Below, piece by piece: positions 50,930 through 60,119 of a DNA stretch of 64,000 nucleotides. The stretch is from CALOCY01 sp942491975 (lineage in GTDB: Bacteria; Bacteroidota; Bacteroidia; Bacteroidales; Prolixibacteraceae), in assembly GCA_942491975.1 (NCBI GenBank), contig CALOCY010000004.1, forward strand, positions 1,240,001 to 1,304,000. Direction: 5' to 3'. The notes under the pieces were generated by a model, which had not been told where the DNA came from, ran no database searches, and was given only the letters and a program-made list of their open reading frames with translations. The position numbers were made by a program, and so were the translations under genes. Position 1 is the stretch's first letter. Every line of letters starts with the position of its first letter.

Positions 50930-51239
50930 AACGATCTGTTTTTATACCAATTTAACAATTAATATGCCATCAGGCAAAATTTTAATTGCATCAAATTGTT
51001 AATATCAAGCGTAATTTCAAAGCGGTTGGGGGGGGGTATAGACGAACCAAAAACGCAAATTGAAATACAATCAATATTACAGGATTACACTAAAGATGCA
51101 AAATTAACAAATAAAAATCCGAATTGGTAGAGATTCGGGTTAAAATTTCCCGAATTATTCATATCCAAAAAGAGCGGCCCGCTTTACCAAAGAAAGCAGG
51201 TCGCTCAACCATTTGTCAAAACTATATAAAACAAAAAAT
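50930..51239. other. pyrG leader region with C9 tract
   Basis: 310 bases. Minus strand: TAATTTTG at 51099-51106 fits a -7 element; the C9 tract (G9 on the plus strand) lies at 51028-51036; the terminator of the DUF349 gene is at 51166-51206. No small gene seen. Confidence 0.4.
51166..51206 (-). terminator. Terminator of the DUF349 gene
   Basis: Minus strand GAGCGACCTGCTTT ... AAAGCGGGCCGCTC with T5 after; two mismatched positions in the stem. Confidence 0.7.
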
Positions 51240-53315
51240 CTATTCCGCTTCGTCTATCTCATCAATAATCCGGATCTTCTCCTTCAGAAATTCAATCTGT
51301 TCCTTAATCTTGTCCATCTTCTTTTGCACATCACCGATAAGCGTTTCTGCATTTTTGGTATTGGCAAAGAACCCGATATTGTTGTCCAAGAGGGTCAGTT
51401 CATTCTCCAGTTGCTTCAATTTGCTCACGTATTTATCGCGCTCCAAATCCATCTTGTGCAGCCCCTTGGCTGAATCTTTAAACCCATCAACTTTATCCCT
51501 GAACTTCAATAAATTTTTATTGCGGTCGTCCACTTTCAGGCTATCGAATTTTAGGTTGATTGCTTCACGGTACCTGGCAAAAAGTGCATCTTTTTGCTTA
51601 TAAGGCACATGTCCTATCTCTGTCCATCTGCGCTGAAAATCTTTCAGTTGATCAATATCAACCTCATTATTCCCGGTAACTTCAAATTTCTTTACCTCCT
51701 CTATCAACTGTTCTTTAAGTGCCAGGTTTTCATCCTGTGTCGAGTCCATCTCTTTAAAATGCCCTTTCTTCTTTTCAAAAAAGAAATCACATGCCGTACG
51801 GAACCGTTTCCATATCGGGTCTGACTGCTTTCGGGGCACCGATCCAACCTCTTTCCACTGCTTTTGGATGCTGATCATCTCTTCAGTTGTCTTTTTCCAA
51901 TCGGTACTCTCTTTTAACTCCTCTGCCCGCAGGCACAAATCAATTTTCAATTGAAGGTTATGCTGTTGTATCTCTTTGCTTTTGGAATAGAATTCCCGTT
52001 TTTTATCAAAGAACTGATCACAGGAATTACGAAAACGCTCATAAATAGGGTTATTGTACTTTTTAGGGGCAAACCCAACCGTGCGCCACACCTTTTGTAA
52101 CGCTATCAATTCTTTCGATTTTTCATCCCACTCTTTATGCGTTGTGAGTTCAAGTGTCAAAATCTCTTCAACTTTTTCACACAGGGCTGTTTTGGTTTCA
52201 AAGTTCTCTTTTTGCTCCTTTTTTCGCTGTTCAAAAAACTCCTGGTGCTTCTTATTTATTTTAGAAGTAGCATCTTTAAAACGCTCCCACAATTCATCCT
52301 TTTTCTCGCGTGGCACAGGGCCTATTTCACGCCACCGCTCATGAAATTTTTGCAGGGTTTGAAATGCTTTGAGGATAGAAGGTTCAACAAGCAGCTCCTC
52401 TGCCTTTTCACACAACTTAATCTTCTCCTCCATATTTTTCTTCAGGTCAAGGTCCCTCAGCTCTTTGTTGATTTTTACGTAATCGTAAAAATTTTCCACA
52501 TGGTGGTGATAGGTTTCCCAAAGGTCTTTTAGTTTTGCCTGGGGCACCTGACCTATTTCATGCCATTTTTTCTGCAATTCGCGGAAATCATGAAATGTTT
52601 TATTGATTGACTCCTGAGCATTAACCAGGTTCTTTAAGCCTTCGATTACCTTATATTTTTCTTCAAGGTTTTTATCTTTTTGCTCTTCGGTCCGTTTATT
52701 GTTTTCAGCTTTCTTATCACGATACTTTTTCAATAAATCTTTCAGGTCCTGCTCGTATGGGTTCGCTTCCGGTTTAAAATCCTGCTCTTCGCCACCTTCT
52801 GCAATAAACTCTTTTTTCAGTTCATTGACTTTTGCCCAGTGCTTTTTATAAAACTCTTTTTTAATGGTTTCTGCCTTCTCTTTTAAATGAGGTGATTTGT
52901 CGCCATCAAGCAGGCTGCGTAATTCATTAATCAACTCTACCTGTGAAAATTCTGTATAATCAACTTCATCTCCCTCATCTCTCCCCTCTTCCTTTTCTAT
53001 TTCCGGCCCCTCCGTTACTTCTTCTCCTTCCTCTTCTTCAACAGCTACTGATTCTTGTACCGTTTCAGGTTCAACAGTTTTCTCCTCGGAAACCGGTTCA
53101 TTGTCAGTAATAGGTGCTGTTTCTTTTACAGATGCCTCTTCTTCACCGACGCTCTTTTTTTCAACAACAACAGCTTCATCAGCAACCGGCACCTCTTCGA
53201 CAAATACTGCTTCTTGTGCCGTTTCAGGTTCAACAGGCTCAGTAGTAGAATCAGGCTGAATATTCTGATTCTCTAACTCCTCTTGTTTTGAGTTTTTTAG
53301 ATCTTTGGGTTCCAT
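51240..53315 (-). CDS. DUF349-repeat protein
   Basis: 691 residues: an acidic, Glu/Val/Pro-rich N-terminal part (about 1-110, low complexity) followed by at least five DUF349 units, each with W-x2-(I/V)-G-x-(V/A)-P: WHEIGQVP, WREIGPVP, WRTVGFAP, WKEVGSVP, WTEIGHVP. The rest is long charged helices, likely coiled coil. DUF349 proteins occur across Bacteroidota; the function is unknown to me, although a nucleic-acid or protein-binding role has been suggested for related domains. It is a single gene. Confidence 0.9.
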   Translation of the reverse strand: MEPKDLKNSKQEELENQNIQPDSTTEPVEPETAQEAVFVEEVPVADEAVVVEKKSVGEEEASVKETAPITDNEPVSEEKTVEPETVQESVAVEEEEGEEVTEGPEIEKEEGRDEGDEVDYTEFSQVELINELRSLLDGDKSPHLKEKAETIKKEFYKKHWAKVNELKKEFIAEGGEEQDFKPEANPYEQDLKDLLKKYRDKKAENNKRTEEQKDKNLEEKYKVIEGLKNLVNAQESINKTFHDFRELQKKWHEIGQVPQAKLKDLWETYHHHVENFYDYVKINKELRDLDLKKNMEEKIKLCEKAEELLVEPSILKAFQTLQKFHERWREIGPVPREKKDELWERFKDATSKINKKHQEFFEQRKKEQKENFETKTALCEKVEEILTLELTTHKEWDEKSKELIALQKVWRTVGFAPKKYNNPIYERFRNSCDQFFDKKREFYSKSKEIQQHNLQLKIDLCLRAEELKESTDWKKTTEEMISIQKQWKEVGSVPRKQSDPIWKRFRTACDFFFEKKKGHFKEMDSTQDENLALKEQLIEEVKKFEVTGNNEVDIDQLKDFQRRWTEIGHVPYKQKDALFARYREAINLKFDSLKVDDRNKNLLKFRDKVDGFKDSAKGLHKMDLERDKYVSKLKQLENELTLLDNNIGFFANTKNAETLIGDVQKKMDKIKEQIEFLKEKIRIIDEIDEAE

Positions 53316-53468
53316 TTCACATTTTTTTAACTTCTATCAGGCTACGAAAATATAATTTAGGCGTTAATACTCAAAGTTTTTAGGAACGTAATTTACCTAA
53401 ATCTCAGTAAAACAGCATTAAAATGGGGAATATTGATCATTATGCCTGTAAATTATACCATTTCTCCT

Positions 53469-53499
53469 TTTGTTTTCGATCGCAGCATGCTTACTTTTG
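53469..53499 (+). promoter_or_regulatory. Consensus promoter of trmD
   Basis: TTTG at 53469-53472, a 19-nt spacer, and TACTTTTG at 53492-53499. The expected start is about 53506, so the trmD ATG (53513) would be only 7 nt into the mRNA. Confidence 0.65.
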
Positions 53500-53512
53500 C
53501 AAAAAAAAGTAA

Positions 53513-54199
53513 ATGAGAATCGACATCCTGACCGTAGTGCCCGGGTTGCTGGAAAGTCCCTTTCAGCATTCTATAATAAAACGGGCAGCAGATAAAAAAC
53601 TTGCTGAAATACACATACATGACATCCGCGATTTTTCGGAAGACAAACACCGCCGGGTTGACGATTACCCTTTTAGTGCAGGGGCAGGTATGGTTATGTC
53701 TGTTCAACCGATTGAGTCGGCTATTAATCACCTGAAAGGGCAACGCAGTTACGATGAAATCATATATGTAACGCCTGACGGAAAACCGTTTAATCAGCAG
53801 GAAGCCAATACGCTGTCGTTAAAAGGGAATATTATCATTTTATGCGGGCACTACAAAGGGGTTGACCAGCGTGTACGTGACCATTTTATCACCAAAGAGT
53901 TATCTGTCGGCGATTATGTGTTGACAGGTGGAGAGCTGGCCGCAGCCGTTATTGTTGACAGTGTTATACGGCTCATCCCGGGTGTATTATCAGATGAAAC
54001 CTCTGCACTTACCGATTCATTTCAGGATGGTTTGCTTAGCCCGCCTGTATATACCCGCCCCGCAAACTATAAGGGATGGAAAGTACCTGAAATTCTCCTC
54101 TCCGGAAATGAACAAAAAATTGAAGAGTGGAAGTTGGAACAGGCATATAAACTTACCCAAAAGGTACGTCCGGATTTGTTGGATAAGCACGAAGAATAA
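53513..54199 (+). CDS. trmD: tRNA (guanine-N1)-methyltransferase TrmD
   Basis: 228-residue SPOUT methyltransferase forming m1G37 in tRNA. MRIDILTVVPGLLESPFQHS at the start, then DDYPFSAGAGMVMSVQPIES, LCGHYKGVDQRV (SAM-binding trefoil knot), and GDYVLTGGELAAAVIVDSVI. Length typical. It has a near-consensus promoter with a very short leader, and is not next to rimM, rpsP or rplS, its usual neighbours elsewhere. Ends before a strong palindrome (54234-54269). Confidence 0.97.
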   Translation: MRIDILTVVPGLLESPFQHSIIKRAADKKLAEIHIHDIRDFSEDKHRRVDDYPFSAGAGMVMSVQPIESAINHLKGQRSYDEIIYVTPDGKPFNQQEANTLSLKGNIIILCGHYKGVDQRVRDHFITKELSVGDYVLTGGELAAAVIVDSVIRLIPGVLSDETSALTDSFQDGLLSPPVYTRPANYKGWKVPEILLSGNEQKIEEWKLEQAYKLTQKVRPDLLDKHEE

Positions 54200-54233
54200 C
54201 TTATTTGTTCCTAATTAAATTTGTGCCAAATGA

Positions 54234-54269
54234 CTAGTCCTATAAACTGCAACGTTTATAGGACTAGTT
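54234..54269. repeat. Perfect 15-bp inverted repeat hairpin
   Basis: ACTAGTCCTATAAAC TGCAAC GTTTATAGGACTAGT. 35 nt after trmD. No T tract follows on either strand, so it is not a normal intrinsic terminator; it may be mRNA-stabilising or a small palindromic repeat. Confidence 0.65.
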
Positions 54270-54317
54270 AGGATTGTCTTCTCTCTACTCAGTACTGAAA
54301 TCTTCACATTTATTCAA

Positions 54318-54333
54318 TAACCTAAGTTCGATT
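54318..54333. repeat. Solo end of the 16-bp inverted-repeat element
   Basis: TAACCTAAGTTCGATT, one mismatch to the end repeats at 38308-38323 and 38583-38598. It lies 29 nt past the proS stop. Confidence 0.5.
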
Positions 54334-54361
54334 ATTAACTATCTAAAAATAAGGCAATTAC

Positions 54362-55837
54362 TTAATAAGCTACTGCAAACAGTACCCGGCGTTTCGACGG
54401 TTTTCCGGTAACCATACATTTACCCTCTTCATCAGGCTGGTTAAGCGGTATGCAACGAATGGTTGCTTTGGTTTCATCTTTAATCTTCAACTCTGTTTCA
54501 ACCGTACCGTCCCAGTGTGCAAACACAAAACCTCCTTTGGTTTTAAGTACAGCCTTAAACTCATCGTACGTATCAACAGTAGTCGTCTTCTCTTTCCTGA
54601 AATCAACTGCTTTCTGAAAAATATTGTGCTGTATCTCTTCCAGCAGCTCTTTTATATATTGGTCAATATTTTCAATGGGCTTAACCTCCTTTGTTAACGT
54701 ATCCCTCCGGGCAACTTCAACTGTTCCGTTCTCGATATCACGCGGTCCCATTCCCAAACGTACAGGCACCCCTTTCAGTTCGTACTCGGCAAATTTCCAT
54801 CCCGGTTTTTTGTTGTCATTGTCGTCAAACTTCACTGAAATACCGTGGCTTCTGAGTTTTGTTACAATCTCATCGGCTTTTTCACGTATTTGTGCCAGTT
54901 GCCCCTCTTTCTTATAAATAGGGACAATCACCACCTGTATGGGGGCCAGGTTTGGTGGAAGTACCAGCCCGTTATCATCGGAGTGTGTCATAATCAATGC
55001 CCCGATCAGGCGCGTGGTTACCCCCCACGATGAAGCCCATACATAATCCAGTTTCCCCTCTTTATTGGTAAACTGCACATCAAAAGCCTTGGCAAAATTC
55101 TGCCCGAGAAAGTGTGATGTCCCCCCCTGCAATGCTTTACCATCCTGCATCAACATCTCAATACAATAGGTATCTTCGGCACCGGCAAAACGTTCATTCT
55201 CTGTTTTTACACCACGTATTACAGGAACAGCCAAAAACGCTTCAGCAAATTTGGTGTAGATATCCAGTATCTTACGTGTCTCTTCTACAGCTTCCGTGCG
55301 GGTAGCATGCGCCGTGTGCCCTTCCTGCCATAAAAATTCGGTGGTGCGCAAAAACATGCGCGTACGCATCTCCCAACGCACTACATTGGCCCATTGGTTA
55401 CACAATATAGGAAGGTCACGGTACGATTGTATCCAGTTTTTATAGGTACTCCATATTATTGTTTCCGAAGTAGGACGGACAATCAACTCCTCTTCCAGTT
55501 TAGCATCCGGGTCAACCACTACCCCATCCCCCTCAGGATCGTTCATCAGGCGGTAATGGGTAACAATAGCACACTCTTTGGCAAAACCTTCAACATGGGC
55601 CGCCTCTTTACTGAAAAATGATTTCGGGATAAACAACGGAAAGTAGGCGTTAACATGTCCGCTCTCTTTAAACATACGGTCCAGTTCGGCCTGCATTTTT
55701 TCCCAAATCGCATACCCGTAAGGCTTTATCACCATACATCCCCGAACAGCAGAATTTTCAGCCAGGTCTGCTTTTGCAACAATGTCGTTGTACCACTGTG
55801 AATAATTTTCACTTTTTGATGTTATTCCTTTCGCCAT
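54362..55837 (-). CDS. proS: Prolyl-tRNA synthetase (archaeal/eukaryal-type, without editing insertion)
   Basis: 491-residue class II synthetase. MAKGITSKSENYSQWYNDIV at the start, then GCMVIKPYGYAIWEKMQAEL, the PTSETIIW motif, and a C-terminal zinc-type/anticodon domain ending RRVLFAVAY. The short form lacking the insertion-type editing domain of E. coli ProRS is the archaeal/eukaryal-like class common in Bacteroidota. Single gene; promoter in the gap to the divergent lipoprotein gene. Confidence 0.96.
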   Translation of the reverse strand: MAKGITSKSENYSQWYNDIVAKADLAENSAVRGCMVIKPYGYAIWEKMQAELDRMFKESGHVNAYFPLFIPKSFFSKEAAHVEGFAKECAIVTHYRLMNDPEGDGVVVDPDAKLEEELIVRPTSETIIWSTYKNWIQSYRDLPILCNQWANVVRWEMRTRMFLRTTEFLWQEGHTAHATRTEAVEETRKILDIYTKFAEAFLAVPVIRGVKTENERFAGAEDTYCIEMLMQDGKALQGGTSHFLGQNFAKAFDVQFTNKEGKLDYVWASSWGVTTRLIGALIMTHSDDNGLVLPPNLAPIQVVIVPIYKKEGQLAQIREKADEIVTKLRSHGISVKFDDNDNKKPGWKFAEYELKGVPVRLGMGPRDIENGTVEVARRDTLTKEVKPIENIDQYIKELLEEIQHNIFQKAVDFRKEKTTTVDTYDEFKAVLKTKGGFVFAHWDGTVETELKIKDETKATIRCIPLNQPDEEGKCMVTGKPSKRRVLFAVAY

Positions 55838-55942
55838 ATCTTAAGTTTGGTATGATATTTGCAACATGTTTTATTGAAAAAACATCTACAAAGAAACAAA
55901 AATATATTGAATATTAAATCTTATTCTGGGAGGACATCTGTC

Positions 55943-57316
55943 ATGAAAACAAGCATCAAACTACTAACGATTAGCGCACTGATTATCAGTGCCTGTACCC
56001 CGGGAGCATACGTCTCAACAGGTTATGTTGACGATATATATTTTGATCCCGCCGATACGCCGCCTCCTTCAGTCATTCAACAACCGGAAGCCGTAACTGC
56101 AGGTCCCGATGATCAAATTGTGGTGCGCGAAGTTACGGAAAATGAAGATGGCACAAAAACATTGAATAATTACATATTTGAAGGAGAAGAGCCACTACGC
56201 GAAGGAGAAATGCGCGAATACAATGTGGCGGATGCCGAGCTTGTAGATTCGGATACCACCTATTATGAAGATGAAGAAGACTTCCAGTATGTAATTAATA
56301 ATTATTACGACGATGATGATGACTACATCAGTTATTCATCCCGTATCCGCCGGTTCCATCATGGATATAGTTATTATAATCCGTTCTACGATCCTTATTG
56401 GGACAGTTGGGGATGGTCATATTACCCCTCCTATAGTTGGTCGTGGGGATGGAATAATTGGAGTTGGGGATGCTATACACCTTACTACGGTTACTCGTCA
56501 TGGTATAATCCTTATTACTATGGAGGATATTATTCCTACGGTTACTATGGAGGACATCACCATCACGATTATTATGTAGGCTATCAAACCAACAATGACA
56601 ATGTAAGATACGGGCGTCGTACCAACAATCGCTTGGATTATACCAGCCGTTCTATGCAATCGTTGAATGGGAATAATAATACAATTTCCAGATCAGTTGC
56701 TAGTCGTAGCCAAGACACTGGAGTTACTCAGGGCATAACCCATAAAGCTGCTACCACTACCGGTAGCACAACCCGAAGGTCGATTGATGGTACAACTACC
56801 CGCAGAAGTGTACGGCAACCAACCACAACTACAAGTACTGGCCGTAGTACCGGAACAAGAGTGTCTACTACACGACGTTATATACAGCCTGCCACAAAAA
56901 GCCCTACTACCGGTAGTAGAAGGCCTTCGGTAACGGTGAATAAGGGTACAACACAGAGAAGCTATACTCCCAGCTATAATAAACCTCGCACCAACACAAA
57001 AGCAACGTACAATACGCAAACCAATAGAAGATCATCCACCCCTTCATCATACAGCAAGCCCCAGATGGTGACACCAACCCGTTCGGGAAGCAACAAATCA
57101 ACCTACTCGCGTCCACAAAAATCGAATTCCACTTACAACCGGGGATCAAGCAAATCATCCCGTAGTTCAAGTGGAAGTAGCAAATCATCCGGCAACTCAT
57201 ATAAAAGTTCAGGAAGTTCGTCGCGCAGTTCGGGGAGCTCAGGTTCGTCTAGAAGTTCGGGGTCTTCGAGTAGTTCAAGTTCTCGTTCTTCAGGCAGTTC
57301 GTCCCGGAGAAAATAG
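55943..57316 (+). CDS. Lipoprotein with Tyr/Trp-rich middle and Ser/Thr/Arg-rich C-terminus
   Basis: 457 residues. Signal MKTSIKLLTISALIISAC (lipobox Cys18). After an acidic N-terminal part comes an extreme Tyr/Trp/Gly region (WDSWGWSYYPSYSWSWGWNN, further YGGYYSYGYYGGHHHHD), then a long basic Thr/Ser/Arg/Gly tail ending SSSSSRSSGSSSRRK. Intrinsically disordered and probably surface-exposed. The ATG at 55943 has GGGAGG 8 nt before it; the longer in-frame start at 55859 is unsupported. Followed by the OmpP1-type gene 38 nt later, likely an operon. Function unknown. Confidence 0.75.
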   Translation: MKTSIKLLTISALIISACTPGAYVSTGYVDDIYFDPADTPPPSVIQQPEAVTAGPDDQIVVREVTENEDGTKTLNNYIFEGEEPLREGEMREYNVADAELVDSDTTYYEDEEDFQYVINNYYDDDDDYISYSSRIRRFHHGYSYYNPFYDPYWDSWGWSYYPSYSWSWGWNNWSWGCYTPYYGYSSWYNPYYYGGYYSYGYYGGHHHHDYYVGYQTNNDNVRYGRRTNNRLDYTSRSMQSLNGNNNTISRSVASRSQDTGVTQGITHKAATTTGSTTRRSIDGTTTRRSVRQPTTTTSTGRSTGTRVSTTRRYIQPATKSPTTGSRRPSVTVNKGTTQRSYTPSYNKPRTNTKATYNTQTNRRSSTPSSYSKPQMVTPTRSGSNKSTYSRPQKSNSTYNRGSSKSSRSSSGSSKSSGNSYKSSGSSSRSSGSSGSSRSSGSSSSSSSRSSGSSSRRK

Positions 57317-57354
57317 ATTGAGAGACATTTGATAACAATAAAAACAGCATAGCC

Positions 57355-58836
57355 ATGATAAAAAAGCTTATACTTTCACTATTAGCACTGACACTGGTAT
57401 TTCCGGTGGTACATGCACAATATTTCACCAATGCATCACGGTTATCGTTTACCCAAATTAACGGTACAGCCCGTTCTGCTGCCATGGGGAATGCTTTTGG
57501 CGCATTGGGAGGAGACTTTACTTCACTATCTATCAACCCTGCAGGTATTGCTATCTATAGGGGCAATGAATTCACTTTCACGCCTACCTTTGGTGTAACA
57601 GATACGGAAATTCCTCTTGGTAATAATTTGTATTCCGATTTGAGGTATAACATACAAGCAAGCAACATTGGGTATGTAGGTACAATGGTTTCTACCAGCA
57701 GTTCTACCAGTGTGGTAAGTGTCAATTTTGGTGTAGGATTTAACCGCCTGTCCGATTTCAATCAAAACTATTTTATGGAAAATGCCGAATCAGCAGTATC
57801 TTTTTTAGATGGAATTGCTGAATGGGCTACTACCGAAGGATTATCAAATGCTTATCTCAGTCAAAATATGAGAGACATCTATTTTATGGATTGGCATGCC
57901 GCATTAGCTTGGAAAAGCTTCCTAATCAATCCAAGTTTAGATAATGGTGGAAATGAAATTGATGAAGATTATATCCCTTTTAATACTAATAATTTACTCG
58001 ATCAAAGCAAAACTTTTAAACGCCGTGGCGGAGTAAGTGAATATGTATTCTCGGCAGGATTGAACTTTAACCATAAGTTTTACCTGGGTGGAACAATCGG
58101 TATACACGATGTATATCTTAAACAAACCACCACCTATTCAGAGCAGTTTGAAAACGGTGATTCATTTAGTTTTGATGAGAATTACAAATTAACAGGAACC
58201 GGGTATGTACTGAAAATAGGTGCTATTTATAAACCTACCCAACAAGTACGTTTGGGGTTGGCTTTCCATACACCTACTTATTATGATTTAGAGGAGAGTA
58301 GCTATTTGGCTATGACATCACAAATAGACAACGAAGAAGGGGTAAACCTGTTTACCTACGATTTTTTCACTCCCATGAAAACCATTGCCAGTGCTGCTTT
58401 TGTAATCAATAAAAAAGCCATTATTAGTATTGATGGAGAATACATTGATTATGCTACTATGCGATTTCGAAACGGTATGGATGGTGATAATATGAGTGAT
58501 TTGAATGCGGTGATGGATGATAATTACAAAAACACGTTTAATCTCCGATTAGGAGGGGAATTTAAGGTAAATCCACAGCTGAGTTTAAGGGGCGGATATG
58601 AATATTATGGTAATCCATATAAAACCAATGTGTTGCTCAATGAAGAGACAATAAAAGAAAACCTGACTGCGTTATCACTGGGTATTGGGTATGCCGAGAA
58701 TAATTTCTTTATTGATGCGGCCTATAAACAATACAGCGGAGAGAACAATTTAGTGGAAGTGCAGCCTAATATGATTGACCTTCCGATGAAGTATAACAAC
58801 AAAAAGGTAATGTTAACCCTTGGATTTAAGTTTTAA
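57355..58836 (+). CDS. OmpP1/FadL-family outer-membrane protein
   Basis: 493 residues. Signal peptide MIKKLILSLLALTLVFPVVHA, then the FadL-type N-terminal hatch motif ARSAAMGNAFGALGGDFTSL and SINPAGIAIYRGNEF, and a long beta-barrel ending VMLTLGFKF. Members take up hydrophobic compounds across the outer membrane; the substrate is unknown. Same strand and 38 nt after the Tyr/Trp-rich lipoprotein gene. A terminator follows at 58863-58892. Confidence 0.88.
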   Translation: MIKKLILSLLALTLVFPVVHAQYFTNASRLSFTQINGTARSAAMGNAFGALGGDFTSLSINPAGIAIYRGNEFTFTPTFGVTDTEIPLGNNLYSDLRYNIQASNIGYVGTMVSTSSSTSVVSVNFGVGFNRLSDFNQNYFMENAESAVSFLDGIAEWATTEGLSNAYLSQNMRDIYFMDWHAALAWKSFLINPSLDNGGNEIDEDYIPFNTNNLLDQSKTFKRRGGVSEYVFSAGLNFNHKFYLGGTIGIHDVYLKQTTTYSEQFENGDSFSFDENYKLTGTGYVLKIGAIYKPTQQVRLGLAFHTPTYYDLEESSYLAMTSQIDNEEGVNLFTYDFFTPMKTIASAAFVINKKAIISIDGEYIDYATMRFRNGMDGDNMSDLNAVMDDNYKNTFNLRLGGEFKVNPQLSLRGGYEYYGNPYKTNVLLNEETIKENLTALSLGIGYAENNFFIDAAYKQYSGENNLVEVQPNMIDLPMKYNNKKVMLTLGFKF

Positions 58837-58862
58837 CAAATAGATAGGATTCTTTTACCCGT

Positions 58863-58892
58863 AAGCACCGGTTTTTTGCACCGGTGCTTTTT
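58863..58892 (+). terminator. Terminator of the OmpP1-type gene
   Basis: AAGCACCGG TTTTTTGCA CCGGTGCTT then TTT. Clear stem with T tract. Confidence 0.88.
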
Positions 58893-58920
58893 CCCGTTTT
58901 TAAGACACAACAACCCTATT

Positions 58921-59202
58921 ATGAAAAAGCACAAAAAAATAGATTACCACCATATTATCAATCAGTTTGCACTGGCAGAAAAAGAGGGCAACCGGTTACG
59001 TATAGGTGACCTTGAAACCAGCGAATGGTTACAAAATGAGAGTATTAACCAATGTGATGTGATGGAAATATCCCAACTTTTTGATGATCCACGCATCTGT
59101 ATCATCGCCCAAGGCAAATACAAAGGTTTTTACATTTATTCTGTGCAGGAGGAGGTTTGTTATCAACTGGTTAAAGGTGTTGCGGCTTCTATTTCTGCGT
59201 AA
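58921..59202 (+). CDS. Small hypothetical protein (93 aa)
   Basis: 93 residues from ATG at 58921 (MKKHKKIDYHHIINQFALAE); the in-frame start at 58876 would overlap the terminator. No signal peptide; a mixture of charged and aromatic residues with EISQLFDDPRICIIAQGKYK. No family recognised. Single gene. Confidence 0.55.
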   Translation: MKKHKKIDYHHIINQFALAEKEGNRLRIGDLETSEWLQNESINQCDVMEISQLFDDPRICIIAQGKYKGFYIYSVQEEVCYQLVKGVAASISA

Positions 59203-59204
59203 AT

Positions 59205-59282
59205 ATAACCCATAGCTAAAGCAATGGGTTGCTACTTGTCCTACCTTATATCCCCACAGTTAAAACTGTGGGATATATCCAA
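59205..59282. repeat. Two consecutive hairpin repeats
   Basis: AACCCAT (59208-59214) / ATGGGTT (59224-59230), then TATATCCC(C)ACAGTT / AACTGTGGGATATA (about 59248-59277). The words AACCCATAGCTAAAGCAATG resemble repeats common in Bacteroidota genomes. No T tract. Confidence 0.5.
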
Positions 59283-59305
59283 CAGAAAACGACTATCTTT
59301 GCCCC

Positions 59306-60007
59306 ATGAATGATCCTATTGGCAAAGCTATTAATGACTACTATCAAGGTAAGCATGATGCTCAAATCCTGATTCAATCAACTATTGCAGAAGATGAATA
59401 CCTGCCCGCATCCTATCTCTTCCGGTCATTTGACCAGATGCCTTTTATAGAGCAGACAGCGCTGCAATTGTGTAAAGGGGCTGTTTTAGACATTGGTGCA
59501 GGGGCTGGAAGCCATGCGCTTTATCTGCAAAATCAAAATAAGGGTGTAACGGCACTGGAACTCTCTCCTATCGCTTGTGTTGTAATGCAGCAACGTGGTG
59601 TTAAGCAGGTTATTTGCAACGATATTTACGCATTCACCGGCAAAAAATACGATACACTCCTCCTTCTGATGAACGGTACCGGCATAGCAGGGACACCCGA
59701 AGGTTTTGAAAAGCTGTTGCAACACCTTAAAACGCTTCTAACACCCGGTGGACAGCTGTTAATTGATTCATCCGACCTTATTTACCTCTATACCGATGAA
59801 GACGGAAGTGTATGGTACGATATTAATGCTTCAACCTATTACGGGCAGACCCGGTATGAACTGTCATACAAAGGGGCTAAAACAGCATTCGACTGGCTTT
59901 TTCTGGATGAAGAGAGGCTAACAGGGCTTTCGCATAAAAACGGGTTCCGTGCTGAAAAGGTAGTTGATGGCAACCATTATGATTACCTGTACAGGCTAAC
60001 ACGTTAA
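59306..60007 (+). CDS. Class I SAM-dependent methyltransferase
   Basis: 233 residues. Motif I is AVLDIGAGAGSHALYLQ, then GVTALELSPIACVVMQQRG and the DTLLLLMNGTGIAG strand; this is the standard Rossmann fold of class I methyltransferases. The substrate is unknown. TATCTTTG at 59295-59302 is a likely -7 element placed only 4 nt before the ATG, so the mRNA may be leaderless. Single gene before nagB. Confidence 0.88.
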   Translation: MNDPIGKAINDYYQGKHDAQILIQSTIAEDEYLPASYLFRSFDQMPFIEQTALQLCKGAVLDIGAGAGSHALYLQNQNKGVTALELSPIACVVMQQRGVKQVICNDIYAFTGKKYDTLLLLMNGTGIAGTPEGFEKLLQHLKTLLTPGGQLLIDSSDLIYLYTDEDGSVWYDINASTYYGQTRYELSYKGAKTAFDWLFLDEERLTGLSHKNGFRAEKVVDGNHYDYLYRLTR

Positions 60008-60119
60008 TTAAAATTTGTATTACCAAAAACCGTTTTTATAGCTTAAAGCCGTTTATTTGACGAAAAGAAACCTTAAATTCGTTTCTAAATGTATCAATGG
60101 AATTAAAGATCAACCAATA

